Shown here: positions 1 to 12,076 of the stretch, piece after piece
How the letters are laid out: every line of letters begins with the position of its first letter
How positions within the stretch are numbered: the stretch's first letter is position 1
Source: Siderastrea siderea
Lineage: Eukaryota; Cnidaria; Anthozoa; Scleractinia; Rhizangiidae
Length of the DNA stretch: 64,000 nt
Direction of reading: 5' to 3'
Assembly (NCBI GenBank): GCA_964030785.1
Contig: OZ034968.1
Span: forward strand, 63,441,899 to 63,505,898
Position numbers and translations under genes: made by a program
Notes under the pieces: model-generated
Databases searched by the model: none
Told to the model about the DNA's origin: nothing
Seen by the model: the letters and a program-made list of their open reading frames with translations, nothing else

Positions 1-2175
1 GTTGGACGCTCCAATTGGGCGGAAATCAAACAAACGCAACTAGCTAACCTGAAGGTGTTCCCTTCGCAATCACTCAATTTTTGCACGAATTCCTTGACAC
101 TACGACTGACCAAAGAAGCGAAAGCAAGGTAAAGTCATACCAAGGCCGCCTTCGGCTCAGCGCCCGCCGAAGCAACTAAGGGTGTTGCTGCTCCCTCTTG
201 GATGAAATGCTTGTCGCCGGTACTCGTTTATACGACCTTATGCGCCTTCTGGCGCGGAGAGAGATGATGATGATGATGACGACGACGACGATAATGACTC
301 ATTTATCCACCTGGATGGAAGGAGGCAACGTGAGGTGAAGTTTCTTGTCTAAATACAGTCCGATCGACAGTCCAGGTCAGTGCACTACCATAACCATGTA
401 CTACACGACGAGGTCTCCAATAAAAAGACCGAAAAGAATAATAAAATGTAACCATAAAGGAAGGCACTCTCCAACTCTAACAGGACCACAAATTCCTGCG
501 CCCCCGGCCCACGTTCAGCCCAGGCTTTTACGACTAGATTGACCACAAGCCTTTGCGGTAATTTGAATAAAGAAAATATTGGCCACAAATAGGAGAAAAA
601 AGAAACATCTAGATAACCTGTTATGTTTACCTGGGAGCCCAGCACTGATTGACCTTATACTCGACAGAGGTCGTATTCCTTCTTTTTTGTGCGTTTTTGT
701 GACAGTCTCACCCCCCAAGTGGTTCAAATTATCTGAAATTGGAGGAAAGATGTGAGATCGAACCATTGCGAAAAAACGTATCACAAAAAATTTAACGTGA
801 TCAATCGTGCGTGCTGAGGTTGCGCCATAAAGGTGAAATATCTATCGGTACAAGCTACTGATCTACGAAACTAAGAACCCTGCAGAGAAAAAGGAGTTCT
901 TAATAATCCCTCTACAAAATAGACTACTGGAGAAAATCGCGCAAAGATTTTTGAGGAGAGATAATGTTGCTTATATGAAGAATTGTCTACTTACTTTACC
1001 GCGTAGTGTTTTCAACTAAACGCCTGTGTTTACCACCTTTCAAGCCACTGAATGAAGATTTTGCTTTTAGCGTAATCCACGCCAAGGTGTGATTGACTTC
1101 TACGAATATCGTGGATTTTTTTAAAGTGGTAGTGCGGCTATTTATAAGCTTTTACCTTCCAAAAAAAAAAAAACTCCCCAGGCACTCCCACAGTAACACT
1201 TCGAACGAAGCATGGTGCGCTGAGACACGTTTTTTGTTGCGAATGTTGGTTTTCAATATTCTTTAATCACAAAAATAGTACTTATTTGAATCATTCCGTC
1301 ATTTTTGTGCCAACAATAGCTCTATAATGAAACCCTGAAAGGTTTTTTAATTGAAAAAGACAGGTATCAATTTTGCATTATTGCGTTATTGTTTGCCTTG
1401 CTGGGGGATTTTGCTGTAAGCGAGGAAGAAAAAGGTAATCGAAATAAATTGAAATTTTTAAAATTAAAATATATTAACGCAAGCCAACATTTAATTGCAA
1501 TTTAAGAGGACCACATACGGAATTTCAAGGAATTTTTAATGTACCAATGGCTGGAAATTTTTTGCAAAATGTTGGAACATTTTGCAAATTACTTAAGTTA
1601 AGGATGACGCGTTTAAAAAAACAAGTGAACTTTTAAGTTAAATTCATGGAAAGTTGAGTCACTGTAGTTCAGTGAACCACGAAACCAGACAATCATACAC
1701 AAGAAATTACACAAGGAAACACAGATTTGCGCTTACTTAGAGAATTGCATTATTTAACTCCTAAACCAATAAGAGCGTAGCTTTTATAATCACGCTAAAT
1801 TAATCGCTTCAGTTGACAGAAAGCACCCCACGTAGCAGCTGAAGATTTTCTAGTTACCGTACGGCCTTCTCAGTTCTTCTCGAACAATTCTCATCTGTGG
1901 CGTATTCGAAATGCCTCAGTTTCTGCTGGGGCGACCGAGCAAGCATGTCCAATACTCACCACTTGTTCAAGTCGTGCAAGTGGTGATTCAATTCGTACCA
2001 GTCGTGCGAGTCGTAAAACAATGGTTTAAAGTGGTTCGATTTGTTCAAGTCGTGATATGGTATTTTTCAGTGACATTAAATGAAGTGTTACTTGTCGATG
2101 TCTCATTAAGGCGGGGACCCACTCAACTCGCACGAGTTGTACGGCTCGTTCAAGTGGTGAAACTGCATCTCATTG
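1..2175. repeat. Long direct duplication, copy 1
   Basis: This block is almost identical to 5609-7783, at a constant offset of 5,608 bp, with scattered substitutions and a few one-base indels. It starts at the window edge, so the true left limit is unseen. The right limit falls inside an array of CAAGTCGTGC/AAGTGGTG-type repeats, where copy 1 switches to unrelated sequence at about 2175. It includes a GAT/GAC microsatellite (264-300). Open frames in it look non-coding: no domain is recognisable and both strands are equally open. Confidence 0.9.
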
Positions 2176-3300
2176 TCCCCGATGGGGACAATGGGCAATG
2201 TTTACGTCATCGTTGAAATAATTGAGGGCTCTCCGCTTCGAAAGCGATGCAATCGATATATTTTGGCAAAGAAATAATGTACGATTAATTAATTCAGGTC
2301 GATACGCGAACAAATGTCAAATAACGATAACGATCTTGCTTGTCTGACGCAAAGAAAAGCTAAAGGAAATAATACCAGCAGTGTTGCGTAGATTTTTTTG
2401 GAAAACGGGGCATGGGGTATAATCATAAATTAAAAAGTATTAAGGCAACGAAAACAGACGGGGTAATTGCTTTATAAAACCACCTACAATCTTCGAAAAA
2501 CATAGTGTTTAAAAGTTCGAGATATTCGATGTATTCGACTACGCATGGTGTTAAATTATTCAATGTTCTGGGTAGTACATTAATTGCTCTTGCGGAAATG
2601 TCACTGAAATTTTGTAGCTTGAAAAACTATGGTAGCCTCAATTTCGCCGATTTTGCCATTTTTGTTCGAATAAACAAAGGAGGGAAATCGGGATGAAGGA
2701 AGTTCTCGTAGAGGACTTAATTCAGCAGAAATTTATTGCAATAAAATGATAATGGCTTTTAATTTATTTCTTCAACGTACATACATTTAATTATTAACCC
2801 CATTAATTGCATCGTATACGTATTCGGCAGTTTTTGAAAGTAAAACTGAAAATCGTTTATTTTTAAAGGCTATTTAATGTTAAACCTATGTAAAAAAACA
2901 AGCTACATGACGAGAAGTCGTTGTCTTACTTGGTTTTTCAGTAAACAGGATCAGAATGCTTGAATCATAAAGGATATAACAATTGAATGGAATATATGTA
3001 AAGACAAAACAAAAGAATAAATGTCAATAAGCATTATGATGACATGATAATACGCTTATCTCCCCCCTATCTCCCCCACAAAGTTCATCACGCAATATTA
3101 GTCACGTCAGTAGTCAAGTCGAAAAGTCACGCCCAGTCTTACAGCTTTTAAAAGCCCCGGATAAACGATCAAACATTTTCGTCCAGCATTGTGTTTGTCA
3201 CACAAACCACCCGGTGGATAAACGGGCAAACAATGTTTGACAAAGAGGGCCCACAGTAACGCTTAAAATGAAAAATTGCATATAAATCGAGATATTCGGC
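2176..3300. other. Intergenic, nothing recognised
   Basis: AT-rich sequence with no convincing coding region, structural RNA or bounded element. Short open frames (for example 2505-2696) lack any recognisable motif. Confidence 0.5.
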
Positions 3301-3311
3301 ATTATTTCTCA

Positions 3312-3341
3312 CTGATGAAGAGACAGCAGTCTCGAAACGTC
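3312..3341 (+). ncRNA. Minimal hammerhead ribozyme core (Penelope type)
   Basis: The catalytic core is intact on the + strand. CTGATGA is at 3312-3318, followed by one A, stem II GAGAC (3320-3324), loop AGCA, GTCTC (3329-3333), GAAA (3334-3337), then CGTC (3338-3341). The five stem-II pairs are perfect. ACGT at 3337-3340 is self-complementary, so stem III could only form between two molecules. Minimal hammerheads of this form, proposed to act as dimers, are known in the terminal repeats of metazoan Penelope-like elements. Activity is not shown by sequence, and no adjoining Penelope reverse transcriptase is visible. Confidence 0.75.
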
Positions 3342-3734
3342 TGAGGAATTTTCCAACATTTTCTCCTTCTAGCACACAGTTTACATCAAGAAGTCCATCA
3401 AGAATACCACATAACGCTTTCTGTGTATTACCGCTGAAAATTATGACGTGTCTAGTCGCGACGTCACCTAAATTCCGTTTCTCATTGCTGGCTTTTTCCC
3501 GCTCGTGCGAGCGTGGCTAAACGATAAAACATTGGTTCCTAGCGTTAAATGTTGGGTGAAAATGTTTGATACATGCAAAGTTAAAGAGAGGCGACTAAAC
3601 AGTCAAACTTGTTTTTCCAACACGATGTTGAAAGAAAATGTTTGATCGTTTAGCTTGGGCTTAACAACCTAACTTAACCCCAGACCCTCTCTTTTTCGCC
3701 CCAAAAGACGAGGAAGGGAAGAAGCGAATAGATA

Positions 3735-4335
3735 AGGGTTTCGAGTGCCACTGCGAGCCGGAAAATATGCTCCATCTCTTTTGGTCTTGCCACGTAACTT
3801 CTGTTTTCTGGCAAGAACTAAGAAGGCAGATGATTGATCAAAAACTTATTCACCCAGAGAATTCCCCTCTTTCCCTGTTTCCCCGGCCAAAGTATTGGGT
3901 TTGAAACGTGACATGTGAGCTCTAAAACTCTAATTAAATCGTAACTTTTATATGGCACTGCAAATTAACCGAAAAATGTCCCAAAATAGAAATTTTTCTC
4001 GCTTTTTAGTCTCCTTCATCGTTCCCAAGCCAACGTAATCCCAAACTAATAGTGAAAAACATGCTAAAAAGTTAAATTACAAGATCTTTCTTTCTGCTTC
4101 TTTTTATTTATTTATTTGTCTATTTATTTATTTATTCATTTTCCAACTTTTTCTTTCTAATTTATATATTGTGTGCCGTGTCGTTTAATGTTTATCTTTT
4201 TTTTTCATTATTGTTAGTAGAGCTCTAGTTTAATTACCTTTTTTTCTCTTTTCCATGTAATTGAAAATGTAAAGTGTACCAATATTAATAAAGTTAATTG
4301 CTTACTTTAAGAAACTGTGGTACTTAAAAAAAAAA
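3735..4335 (+). pseudogene. LINE 3' relic with zinc-knuckle tail of reverse transcriptase
   Basis: Translation around 3740-3902 gives ECHCEPENMLHLFWSCHVTS, then VFWQELRRQM. This is the C-x-C...H...C plus FW pattern found at the C-terminus of many non-LTR reverse transcriptases. The frame stops after KYWV at about 3904. A T/A-rich 3' region follows and ends in a ten-base A run (4326-4335), compatible with a 5'-truncated LINE copy. No target duplication was identified. Confidence 0.6.
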
Positions 4336-5608
4336 TTCTTTGTGTGCTGTATTGGGTGTGTCCACCCATTTATGAATTTAAAAAGTATGACCATCAAGAC
4401 GAAGTTATTGCTGTTATGGGTAGTTATTCCCCCTGCACGAGGTGTTCTAACTTTGAATCCGTACTATGGTCTGGTTAAAACACTAAAGCTTGGCCATTCA
4501 ACTAAGCTTTTCACGAGCAGTACGTTTCAGTGTTGCAGTTCATGGCGTTGTACCACGTGATTCTAACTTTTAGTCTGTGCACAAAATCCTTTAGTGCTGT
4601 TTATTGCGCTGATGTAACTGTAAGGTGTGAGTGTGGACATTCAAACAAAAGCTACTGAGCTAAAATTTCCAGCGGTTACATTTGTTACTCAACATTTAAG
4701 ATTTTTCCATTCTAATAGCACACTCTTACCTCTCTTGATCTGAGTCATGTCTTTGATAGGTGGACGAGTTAGCTGGATTTTCGGCGAGGAAATTGCTAAA
4801 TAACATGGCGCATATATCCTGATGGCACAAGTGTCGCTGCTTTTTCTGACATAAAGTAAGCGAGACCGTTACAATGTAGATGAACCAAAGGCGCACTTGA
4901 GCTACAAGCCGGTCTCTTTCTGTGGTAGCCGAATTAACAAGGAGGACATAGGTTGGAGTACAATACCCTCCTGTTACCTCTCCTTACCCCTCCCCTAATC
5001 CCAGGACGGGAGGAATGGTCCATCGAGGGGTGCCCCTGGCGTTTTGTTTGGTGTACCACTGATGGCTCGTCTGGGTTAAGGGGAATTCTGTTCGGATTTG
5101 TGTGAAAAGATTGTGATTTATGAAAGAGATAAAAATGGAACGAAAGGATATACACAAAACCAGTAAGTCCGCTAACAGGCACATGGCCACCTTGGGTTGG
5201 TAGCGGACTGTCTGGTATCCGTCTATTAACTACTAACTTTTCAATCACCTTCAAATCGTCAGTCTTCTCTTTCCCTCATAATTTTGTTCAGGTGATATGG
5301 TCCTGTTTTGTTATCTCTCCCCTTTTCGCTTTTCTAAAAACATTTTTAAAAATTAGACAAAAATTATCAAACATTTATTTCGCCATGAACAACGACCTAA
5401 GTGGGGAATTTGTGAATCGAATGAAAATCTCTTCGAGATAAAAAAGTTTAAGCGGTGAAACGTCTTAAAAACGTGACGTTTGATGGCCGTAGTGCTCCCT
5501 TAAGAGTGACAATGTGGCGCTTGTACGTGTAGCTTGAAATGTCTTAATTGTTGAAACAAACAACATGATGTCAAAAACTAGGCTCGAACATAGACAGTCC
5601 GATCAAAA
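4336..5608. other. Intergenic, nothing firm
   Basis: No gene recognised. A stretch near 4755-4850 loosely resembles one near 12315-12425 (GAGGAATTGCTAGGCAAC-like, CATAT...TGATGGC), suggesting an old dispersed repeat, but the match is too weak to bound. Confidence 0.4.
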
Positions 5609-7783
5609 GTTGGACGCTCCAATTGGGCGGAAATCAAACAAACGCAACTAGCTAACCTGAAGGTGTTCCCTTCGCAATCACTCAATTTTTACACGAATTC
5701 CTTGACACTACGACTGACCAAAGAAGCGAAAGCAAGGTAAAGTCATACCAAGACCGCCTTCGGCTCAGCGCCCGCCGAAGCAACTAAGGGTGTTGCTGCT
5801 CCCTCTTGGATGAAATGCTTGTCGCCGGTACTCGTTTATACGGCCTTATGCGCCTTCTGGCGCGGAGAGAGATGATGATGATGATGACGACGACGACGAT
5901 AATGACTCATTTATCCACCTGGATGGAAGGAGGCAACGTGAGGTGAAGTTTCTTGTCTAAATACAGTCCGATCGACAGTCCAGGTCAGTGCACTACCATA
6001 ACCATGTACTACACGACGAGGTCTCCAATAAAAAGACCGAAAAGAATAATAAAATGTAACCATAAAGGAAGGCACTCTCCAACTCTAACAGGACCACAAA
6101 TTCCTGCGCCCCCGGCCCACGTTCAGCCCAGGCTTTTACGACTAGATTGACCACAAGCCTTTGCGGTAATTTGAATAAAGAAAATATTGGCCACAAATAG
6201 GAGAAAAAAGAAACATCTAGATAACCTGTTATGTTTACCTGGGAGCCCAGCACTGATTGACCTTATACTCGATAGAGGTCGTATTCCTTCTTTTTTTGTG
6301 CGTTTTTGTGACAGTCTCACCCCCCAAGTGGTTCAAATTATCTGAAATCGGAGGAAAGATGTGAGATCGAACCATTACAAAAAAATGTATTACAAAAAAT
6401 TTAACGTGATCAATCTTGGGTGCTGAGGTTGCGCCATAAAGGTGAAATACCTATCGGTACAAGCTATTGATCTATGAAACTAAGAACCCTGCAGAGAAAA
6501 AGGAGTTCCTAATAATCTCTCTACAAAATAGACTACTGGAGAAAATTGCGCAAAGATTTTTGAGGAGAGATAATGTTGCTTATGTGAAGAATTGTCTACT
6601 TACTTTACCGCGTAGTGTTTTCAACTAAACGCCTGTGTTTACCACCTTTCAAGCCACTGAATGAAGATTTTGCTTTTAGCGTAATCCCCGCCCAGGTGTG
6701 ATTGACTTCTACGAATATCGTGGATTTTTTTAAAGTGGTAGTGCGGCTATTTATAAGCTTTTACCTTCCAAAAAAAAAAAAACTCCCCAGGCACTCCCAC
6801 AGTAACACTTCGAACGAAGCATGGTGCGCTGAGACACGTTTTTTGTTGCGAATGTTGGTTTTCAATATTCTTTAATCACTAAAATAGTACTTATTTGAAT
6901 CATTCCGTCATTTTTGTGCCGACAATAGCTCTATAATGAAACCCTGAAAGGTTTTTTAATTGAAAAAGACAGGTATCAGTTTTGCATTATTGTGTTATTG
7001 TTTACCTTGCTGGGTGACTTTGCTGTAAGCGAGGAAGAAAAAGGTAATCGAAATAAATTGAAATTTTTGAAATTAAAATATATTAACGCAAGCCAACATT
7101 TAATTGCAATTTAAGAGGACCACATACGGAATTTCAAGGAATTTTTAATGTACCAATGGCTGGAAATTTTTGCAAAATGTTGGAACATTTTGCAAATTAC
7201 TTAAGTTAAGGATGACGCGTTTAAAAAAACAAGTGAACTTTTAAGTTAAATTCATGGAAAGTTGAGTCACTGTAGTTCAGTGAACCACGAAACCAGACAA
7301 TCATACACAAGAAATTACACAAGGAAACACAGATTTGCGCTTACTTAGAGAGTTGCATTATTTTACTCCTAAACCAATAAGAGCGTAGCTTTTATAATCA
7401 CGCTAAATTAATCGCTTCAGTTGACAGAAAGCACCCCACGTAGCAGCTGAAGATTTTCTAGTTACCGTACGGCCTTCTCAGTTCTTCTCGAACAATTCTT
7501 ATCTGTGGCGTATTCGAAATGCCTCAGTTTCTGCTGGGGCGACCAAGCAAGCATGTCCAATACTCACCACTTGTTCAAGTCGTGCAAATGGTGATTCAAT
7601 TCGTACCAGCCGTGCGAGTCGTAAAACAATGGTTTAAAGTGGTTCGATTTGTTCAAGTCGTGATATGGTATTTTTCAGTGACATTAAATGAAGTGTTACT
7701 TGTCGATACATCTCATTAAGGCCGGGACCCACTCAAGTTGCACGAGTTGTACGACTCGTTCAAGTGGTGAAACTGCATCTCAT
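5609..7783. repeat. Long direct duplication, copy 2
   Basis: Second copy of the block at 1-2175. It continues at its right end into the inverted-end unit that starts at 7554. The 3.4 kb between the copies shows no gag-pol, so I do not call the pair LTRs. A tandem segmental duplication or an assembly duplication of two haplotypes are the simpler readings. Confidence 0.9.
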
Positions 7784-8010
7784 TGAGAAAGGCAGGGATC
7801 CAGTCAACTCGTACGGAGTCGTTCAACTCGTTCAAGTGGTGAAACTGCATCTCATTAAGAAAGGCAGGGGCCCGGTCAATACGTACGAGTCGCGAATATG
7901 CCTCGTTATTCTTTAGGCGTATGACCCCAAAACATTCGTTGCACGAAACAAACCGAACACCGAGCTCATGCGCATACGCGGGTACAGGAAGTAGAAGACG
8001 ATAACATGCC

Positions 8011-8565
8011 TATTACTCGTTCTATAAGCGTTGCGCAAACTGATTACAGAGTTCTAAAAGCGAACTGTCATGTGGATTACTCCTTCTATTGAACCCTTGT
8101 GAAACTGTCCAAAGGAAGACAACTATAATTTTGCCTCGTTATTTAAGCTACGTACGAAGCGAGCGACATACATGAAAGACATACGTTCGAAGCGAGCGAG
8201 GTACACAAAATAGAAGACGAAAAAATGTCAGATATGTCTATTACTCGTTCTATAAGCGCCGCGCAAACTGAAAATAGGGTTGTAAAAGCGAACTGTTATG
8301 TCGATTACTGCTTCTTTTGAAGCCTTGTGAAACTGGGGCCTCGTTATTTAAGCGTACGCACGAAGCGAGCGAGATAGAAAGCGGTAATATGTCCATTACT
8401 CGTTCTATAAGGGTCGCGCAAATTGATAATCGATTCGAAGCGAGATTGAAGGCGGGCACGTGTCTATTACTCGTTCTATAAGCGTTGCGCAAACTGATAA
8501 GAGAGTTCTAAAAGCGAACTGCTATTTCGATTACTGCTTCTACTGAAGCATTGTGAAACTGGGTA
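8011..8565. repeat. Four diverged copies of a TATTACTCGTTCTATAAG repeat
   Basis: TATTACTCGTTCTATAAGCG followed by a GCGCAAACTGA-like segment begins at 8011, 8239, 8394 (first base C) and 8465. Three of the four continue with a similar block containing AAAAGCGAACTG and TTGTGAAACTG. Spacing is irregular. Several GAAGCGAGCGA motifs lie between copies. Confidence 0.7.
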
Positions 8566-8863
8566 AAGAAATAGGCGCACGTACCAAACGAGCGTGATAC
8601 ACGAAAGACAAGCCGGTGATCTATTACTTGTTGTATACGGTCTGTACGGACAACAAATCAACAAACCATTTCGCCCCAAACTCAGAGTGAAGCGTACTGA
8701 CTGAAAATATTCAAAGGGTCCTTAATGACATGCAATTCCCAATATTACTTTATGTTTGAAATAAAATTTAACACCTTTCTCAAATTTTCGAACAGAGCGA
8801 CTTTTTTCTTTTTTCAAAACATCGCTACAGCTCCAAAAACATTGGCAATAACTTTCCTTCCTA

Positions 8864-9342
8864 ATGCGCCGATCAATTCGAAAGTTCAACATCCCCCTCC
8901 GGGCAAACCCCCGAGCATTTGAACTTTTGAAGATTGGCTTGTTCAAATTCCCTTCCCTCAGGGCTAAAGAGCCGTTCAAATGCCCCACCAATTAGTACTG
9001 AACTACCTCTCCTCAAAGACAAATTTCGTCTTCAATCAAACACTTTACACGCCTTTCAGAGAGAGATATGCCGTAATGACACCTTCAAACTTCTTTTAAG
9101 ACCCTTTTGAAAGAGTAATTTACTAACAAAGGCGAAATTCTATCTTGTAAATCCATCAAACCCTGCAAAAACCGAAAAAACTCACGAGCGTTTTACGCCA
9201 GAACAAGAGATAAACCCGGTTCAAATTTCCCACCCTTTCAACGCAACGTTCAAATTCCCTCCTCCCCGGGCACGATGCACAGTCAAATGCCCAGGGTGTG
9301 CCCGGGGGGGGAGATGTTGAAGTTTCGAATTGATCGGCGCAT
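8864..9342. mobile_element. Inverted-repeat element (ATGCGCCGATCAATTCG ends)
   Basis: ATGCGCCGATCAATTCGAAA at the left is matched in reverse orientation by 9323-9342. The adjoining sequences also pair: AGTTCAACATCCCCC... on one side and ...GGGGGAGATGTTGAAGT on the other. About 480 bp, MITE-sized, with no coding potential. A shorter relative lies at 9750-9878. Confidence 0.65.
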
Positions 9343-9576
9343 AATCGAGTCTTCGGATCAACTATATTATGCATATTAGGGTCATTTTACTTCACCACTG
9401 AAATAACCAATAAACTACAGTATTACACACTATAAACACTAATTCCAGTGTTCTCTTTGGTTCAACTTCGACTATTAAACGCCAATTATTAGATATTGTT
9501 CCACGAATAAGTAAAACGGCTGTTACGACAAGTGAGTCTAAACCCATTTTAAAGATCCACTTCACAATCATACATA

Positions 9577-9722
9577 AAGGGTGGAATCATTTGCAGCATA
9601 TGCGTATAGGTATCGCTTTAGCGCGTCGGAATTTTCTTTCGCTTTTTAGCCATAAAACAACAGAAAATTCGTACGTGCCAAAGCGACAGCTATACGCGTA
9701 TGCTACAAATGATTCCACCCTT
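9577..9722. mobile_element. 146-bp hairpin element
   Basis: AAGGGTGGAATCATTTG at the left and CAAATGATTCCACCCTT at the right are exact complements, and the pairing continues inward with mismatches (GCATATGCGTATAGG / CTATACGCGTATGC). Nearly the whole element can fold into one stem. No clear target duplication. Confidence 0.7.
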
Positions 9723-9749
9723 AAAAACTCACGACGAAACCCTTGGGTA

Positions 9750-9878
9750 ATGTGCCGATCAATTCGAAAGTTCAACATCCCCCCCGGGCAACCCCCCGGG
9801 CATTTGAACTTTTGAAGATTGGCTTGTGCCAAATTCCCTTCCCTCGGGGCAAAAGAGCCTTTCAATTGATCGGCGCAT
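9750..9878. mobile_element. Short inverted-repeat element related to 8864-9342
   Basis: Begins ATGTGCCGATCAATTCGAAA and ends CAATTGATCGGCGCAT. The first approximately 95 bp match the left part of the 8864 element nearly base for base. It looks like an internally deleted copy of the same family. Confidence 0.6.
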
Positions 9879-10500
9879 AACGACTGTTATAGTACCGCGA
9901 GACTACATAAACGCCATTCCGATGCCTCCACTACGACCAAACTCAATAGCACGCCACGCGCATCATACCATTAAATAAAACATTGCAGTGCATGTTTTAA
10001 AACTTGATAGCAAAGTTTCCCTGACATTTCACAATCATACACAGCACAATGAACGCTCCACTGACACATTTACTTCATAATGCATCTTCCCATTTCCGTT
10101 CGATATACCATATTCTAATCGGATCAAACTGTAATTTCTCATATAACGAATGTTAGACCGCAGAGTAGACATTTATTTCTGTTACACACTCATGGAAAAG
10201 ATACTAAACGCTAAATCCTGAATTCCCACACGTCCGACAAACTACCGCGAACTGTTTTCATTCTATAAATAAACAACAAACGTACGTATGCAAATTTCAA
10301 AGACCGACTTTGAATATTTAATTCCATTCAAATCCGCAAAACTCAAACTAAAATGGCTCACGTATCGCATGAAACCAACTGTATGGTGATTGTCGAGTTG
10401 ACTTGAACCCTTTCACTATGCGATGCGGTTTTACCAGTTTTACAACTCCTTACAAGTTGTTTTAATTCTCTTCAAATTCTAAGTGTCGCTAATGAGATAC
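9879..10500. other. No feature recognised
   Basis: Interior of the 4.5-kb inverted-end unit before the satellite starts. No coding, RNA or repeat signal could be supported. Confidence 0.4.
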
Positions 10501-10504
10501 AGTT

Positions 10505-11890
10505 TCACAAGTTGCACCACTTGAACAAGTCGTACCAGCTGAAAGGACCCCCTTCCTCACAGCTCTACCGAACTGTAAGTAAAAGTAATGATATGCAATT
10601 TCACCACTTGCACGACTTGAACGAGTCGTACCAGTTGAATGGACCCCCTTCCTCACAGCTCTACCGAACTGTAAGTAAGAGTAATGATATGCAATTTCAC
10701 CACTTGCACGACTTGAACGAGTCGTACCAGTTGAAAGAACTCCCTTCCTCACAGCTCTACCGAACTGTAAGTAAGAGTAATGATATGCAATTTCACCACT
10801 TGAACGACTTGAACGAGTCGTACCAGCTGAAAGGACTCCCTTCGTCACAGTTCTATCGTACTGTAAGTAAGAGGAATGATATGCAATTTCACCACTTAAA
10901 CGACTTGAACGAGTCGTACCAGTTAAAAGGACCCCCTTCCTCACAGCTCTACCGAACTGTTAGTAAGAGTAATGATATACAATTTCACCACCTGCACGAC
11001 TTGAACGAGTCGTACAACTTGAAAGGACCCCCTTCCTCACGACTATATCGTACTGTAAGTAAGAGTAATGATATGCAATTTCACCACTTAAACGACTTGA
11101 ACGAGTCGTACCAGTTAAAAGGACCCCCTTCCTCACAGCTCTACCGAACTATAAGTAAGAGTAATGATATGCAATTTCACCACTTGCACGACTTGAACGA
11201 GTCGTACCAGTTGAATGGACCCCCTTCCTCACAGCTCTACCGAACTGTAAGTAAGAGTAATGATATGCAATTTCACCACTTAAACGACTTGAACGAGTCG
11301 TACCAGTTAAAAGGACCCCCTTTGTCACAGCTCTACCGAACTATAAGTAAGAGTAATGATATGCAATTTCACCACTTGAACGACTTGAACGAGTCGTACC
11401 AGTTGAAAGGACCCCCTTCCTCACAACTCTACCATACTGTAAGTAAGAGTAATGATATGCAATTTCACCACTTGAGCGACTTGAACGAGTCGTACCAGTT
11501 GAAAGTACCCCCTTCCTCACAACTCTACCATACTGTAAGTAAGAGTAATGGTATGCAATTTCACCACTTGAGCGACTTGAACGAGTCGTACCAGTTGAAA
11601 GGACCCCCTTCCTCAGAACTCTACCATACTGTATGTAAGAGTAATGATATGCAATTTCACCACTTGAACGACTTGAACGAGTCGTACCAGTTGAAAGGAC
11701 CCCCTTCCTCACAACTCTACCGTACTGTAAGTAACAGTAATGCTATGCAATTTCACCATTTGCACGACTTGAACGAGTCGTACCACTTGAAAGGACTCCC
11801 TACCTCACAACTCTACCGTACTGTAAGAGTAATGATATGCAATTTCATCAGTTGCACCACTCGTACGAGTCGTACAAGTTGAATAGAACC
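10505..11890. repeat. 96-bp tandem satellite, about 14 copies
   Basis: The 96-bp period is seen directly: GATATGCAATTTCACCACTT recurs every 96 bp. Units are highly similar. Each contains CGACTTGAACGAGTCGTACC, whose halves are partly self-complementary, and a CTGTAAGTAAGAGTAATG segment. Because 96 is a multiple of three and the units lack stops, a 456-codon frame (10512-11882) stays open on +, with open frames on - as well. I read these as by-products of the repeat, not a gene. GTAAGTAAG inside each unit resembles a splice donor. Confidence 0.92.
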
Positions 11891-12076
11891 CTTCCTTAAA
11901 ACAACGCTCAAATTCTAAGTGTCTATAATGATATGCAAAGGCACCAATAAATGCTTCATGTTGTTTAACTGAAACGTTTCACATTTACCACTTCACCACT
12001 TGTACAACTCGTACCAGTTGCACCACTTGAATCCGGCACCACTTTCACGACTTGAACAAGTGGTGAGTATTGGACA

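Larger units (their letters stand above)
7554..12076. mobile_element. 4.5-kb unit with inverted ends and internal satellite
   Basis: The left end, TGTCCAATACTCACCACTTG continuing through TTCAAGTCGTG (7554-7584), is the exact 31-bp reverse complement of 12046-12076. Both ends run into arrays of related CAAGTCGTG/AAGTGGTG motifs. The interior holds the 96-bp satellite and smaller inverted-repeat elements. The flanks do not show a clear target duplication. It resembles a foldback-type or satellite-bearing non-autonomous DNA element; no transposase was seen. A second copy of the left end lies at 1946 inside the duplicated block. Confidence 0.6.

Noticed and set aside
1..7783. Duplicated 2.2-kb blocks as LTRs of one retrotransposon
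   Set aside because: The 3.4 kb between them has no protease, reverse transcriptase or integrase, no primer-binding site was recognised, and the left edge is cut off. Direct duplication or assembly artefact is simpler.
10512..11882. 456-codon open frame across the 96-bp satellite
   Set aside because: The frame exists because the unit is a multiple of three without stops; the opposite strand is open in the same array, and the peptide is an exact repeat with no domain. Treated as a satellite by-product.
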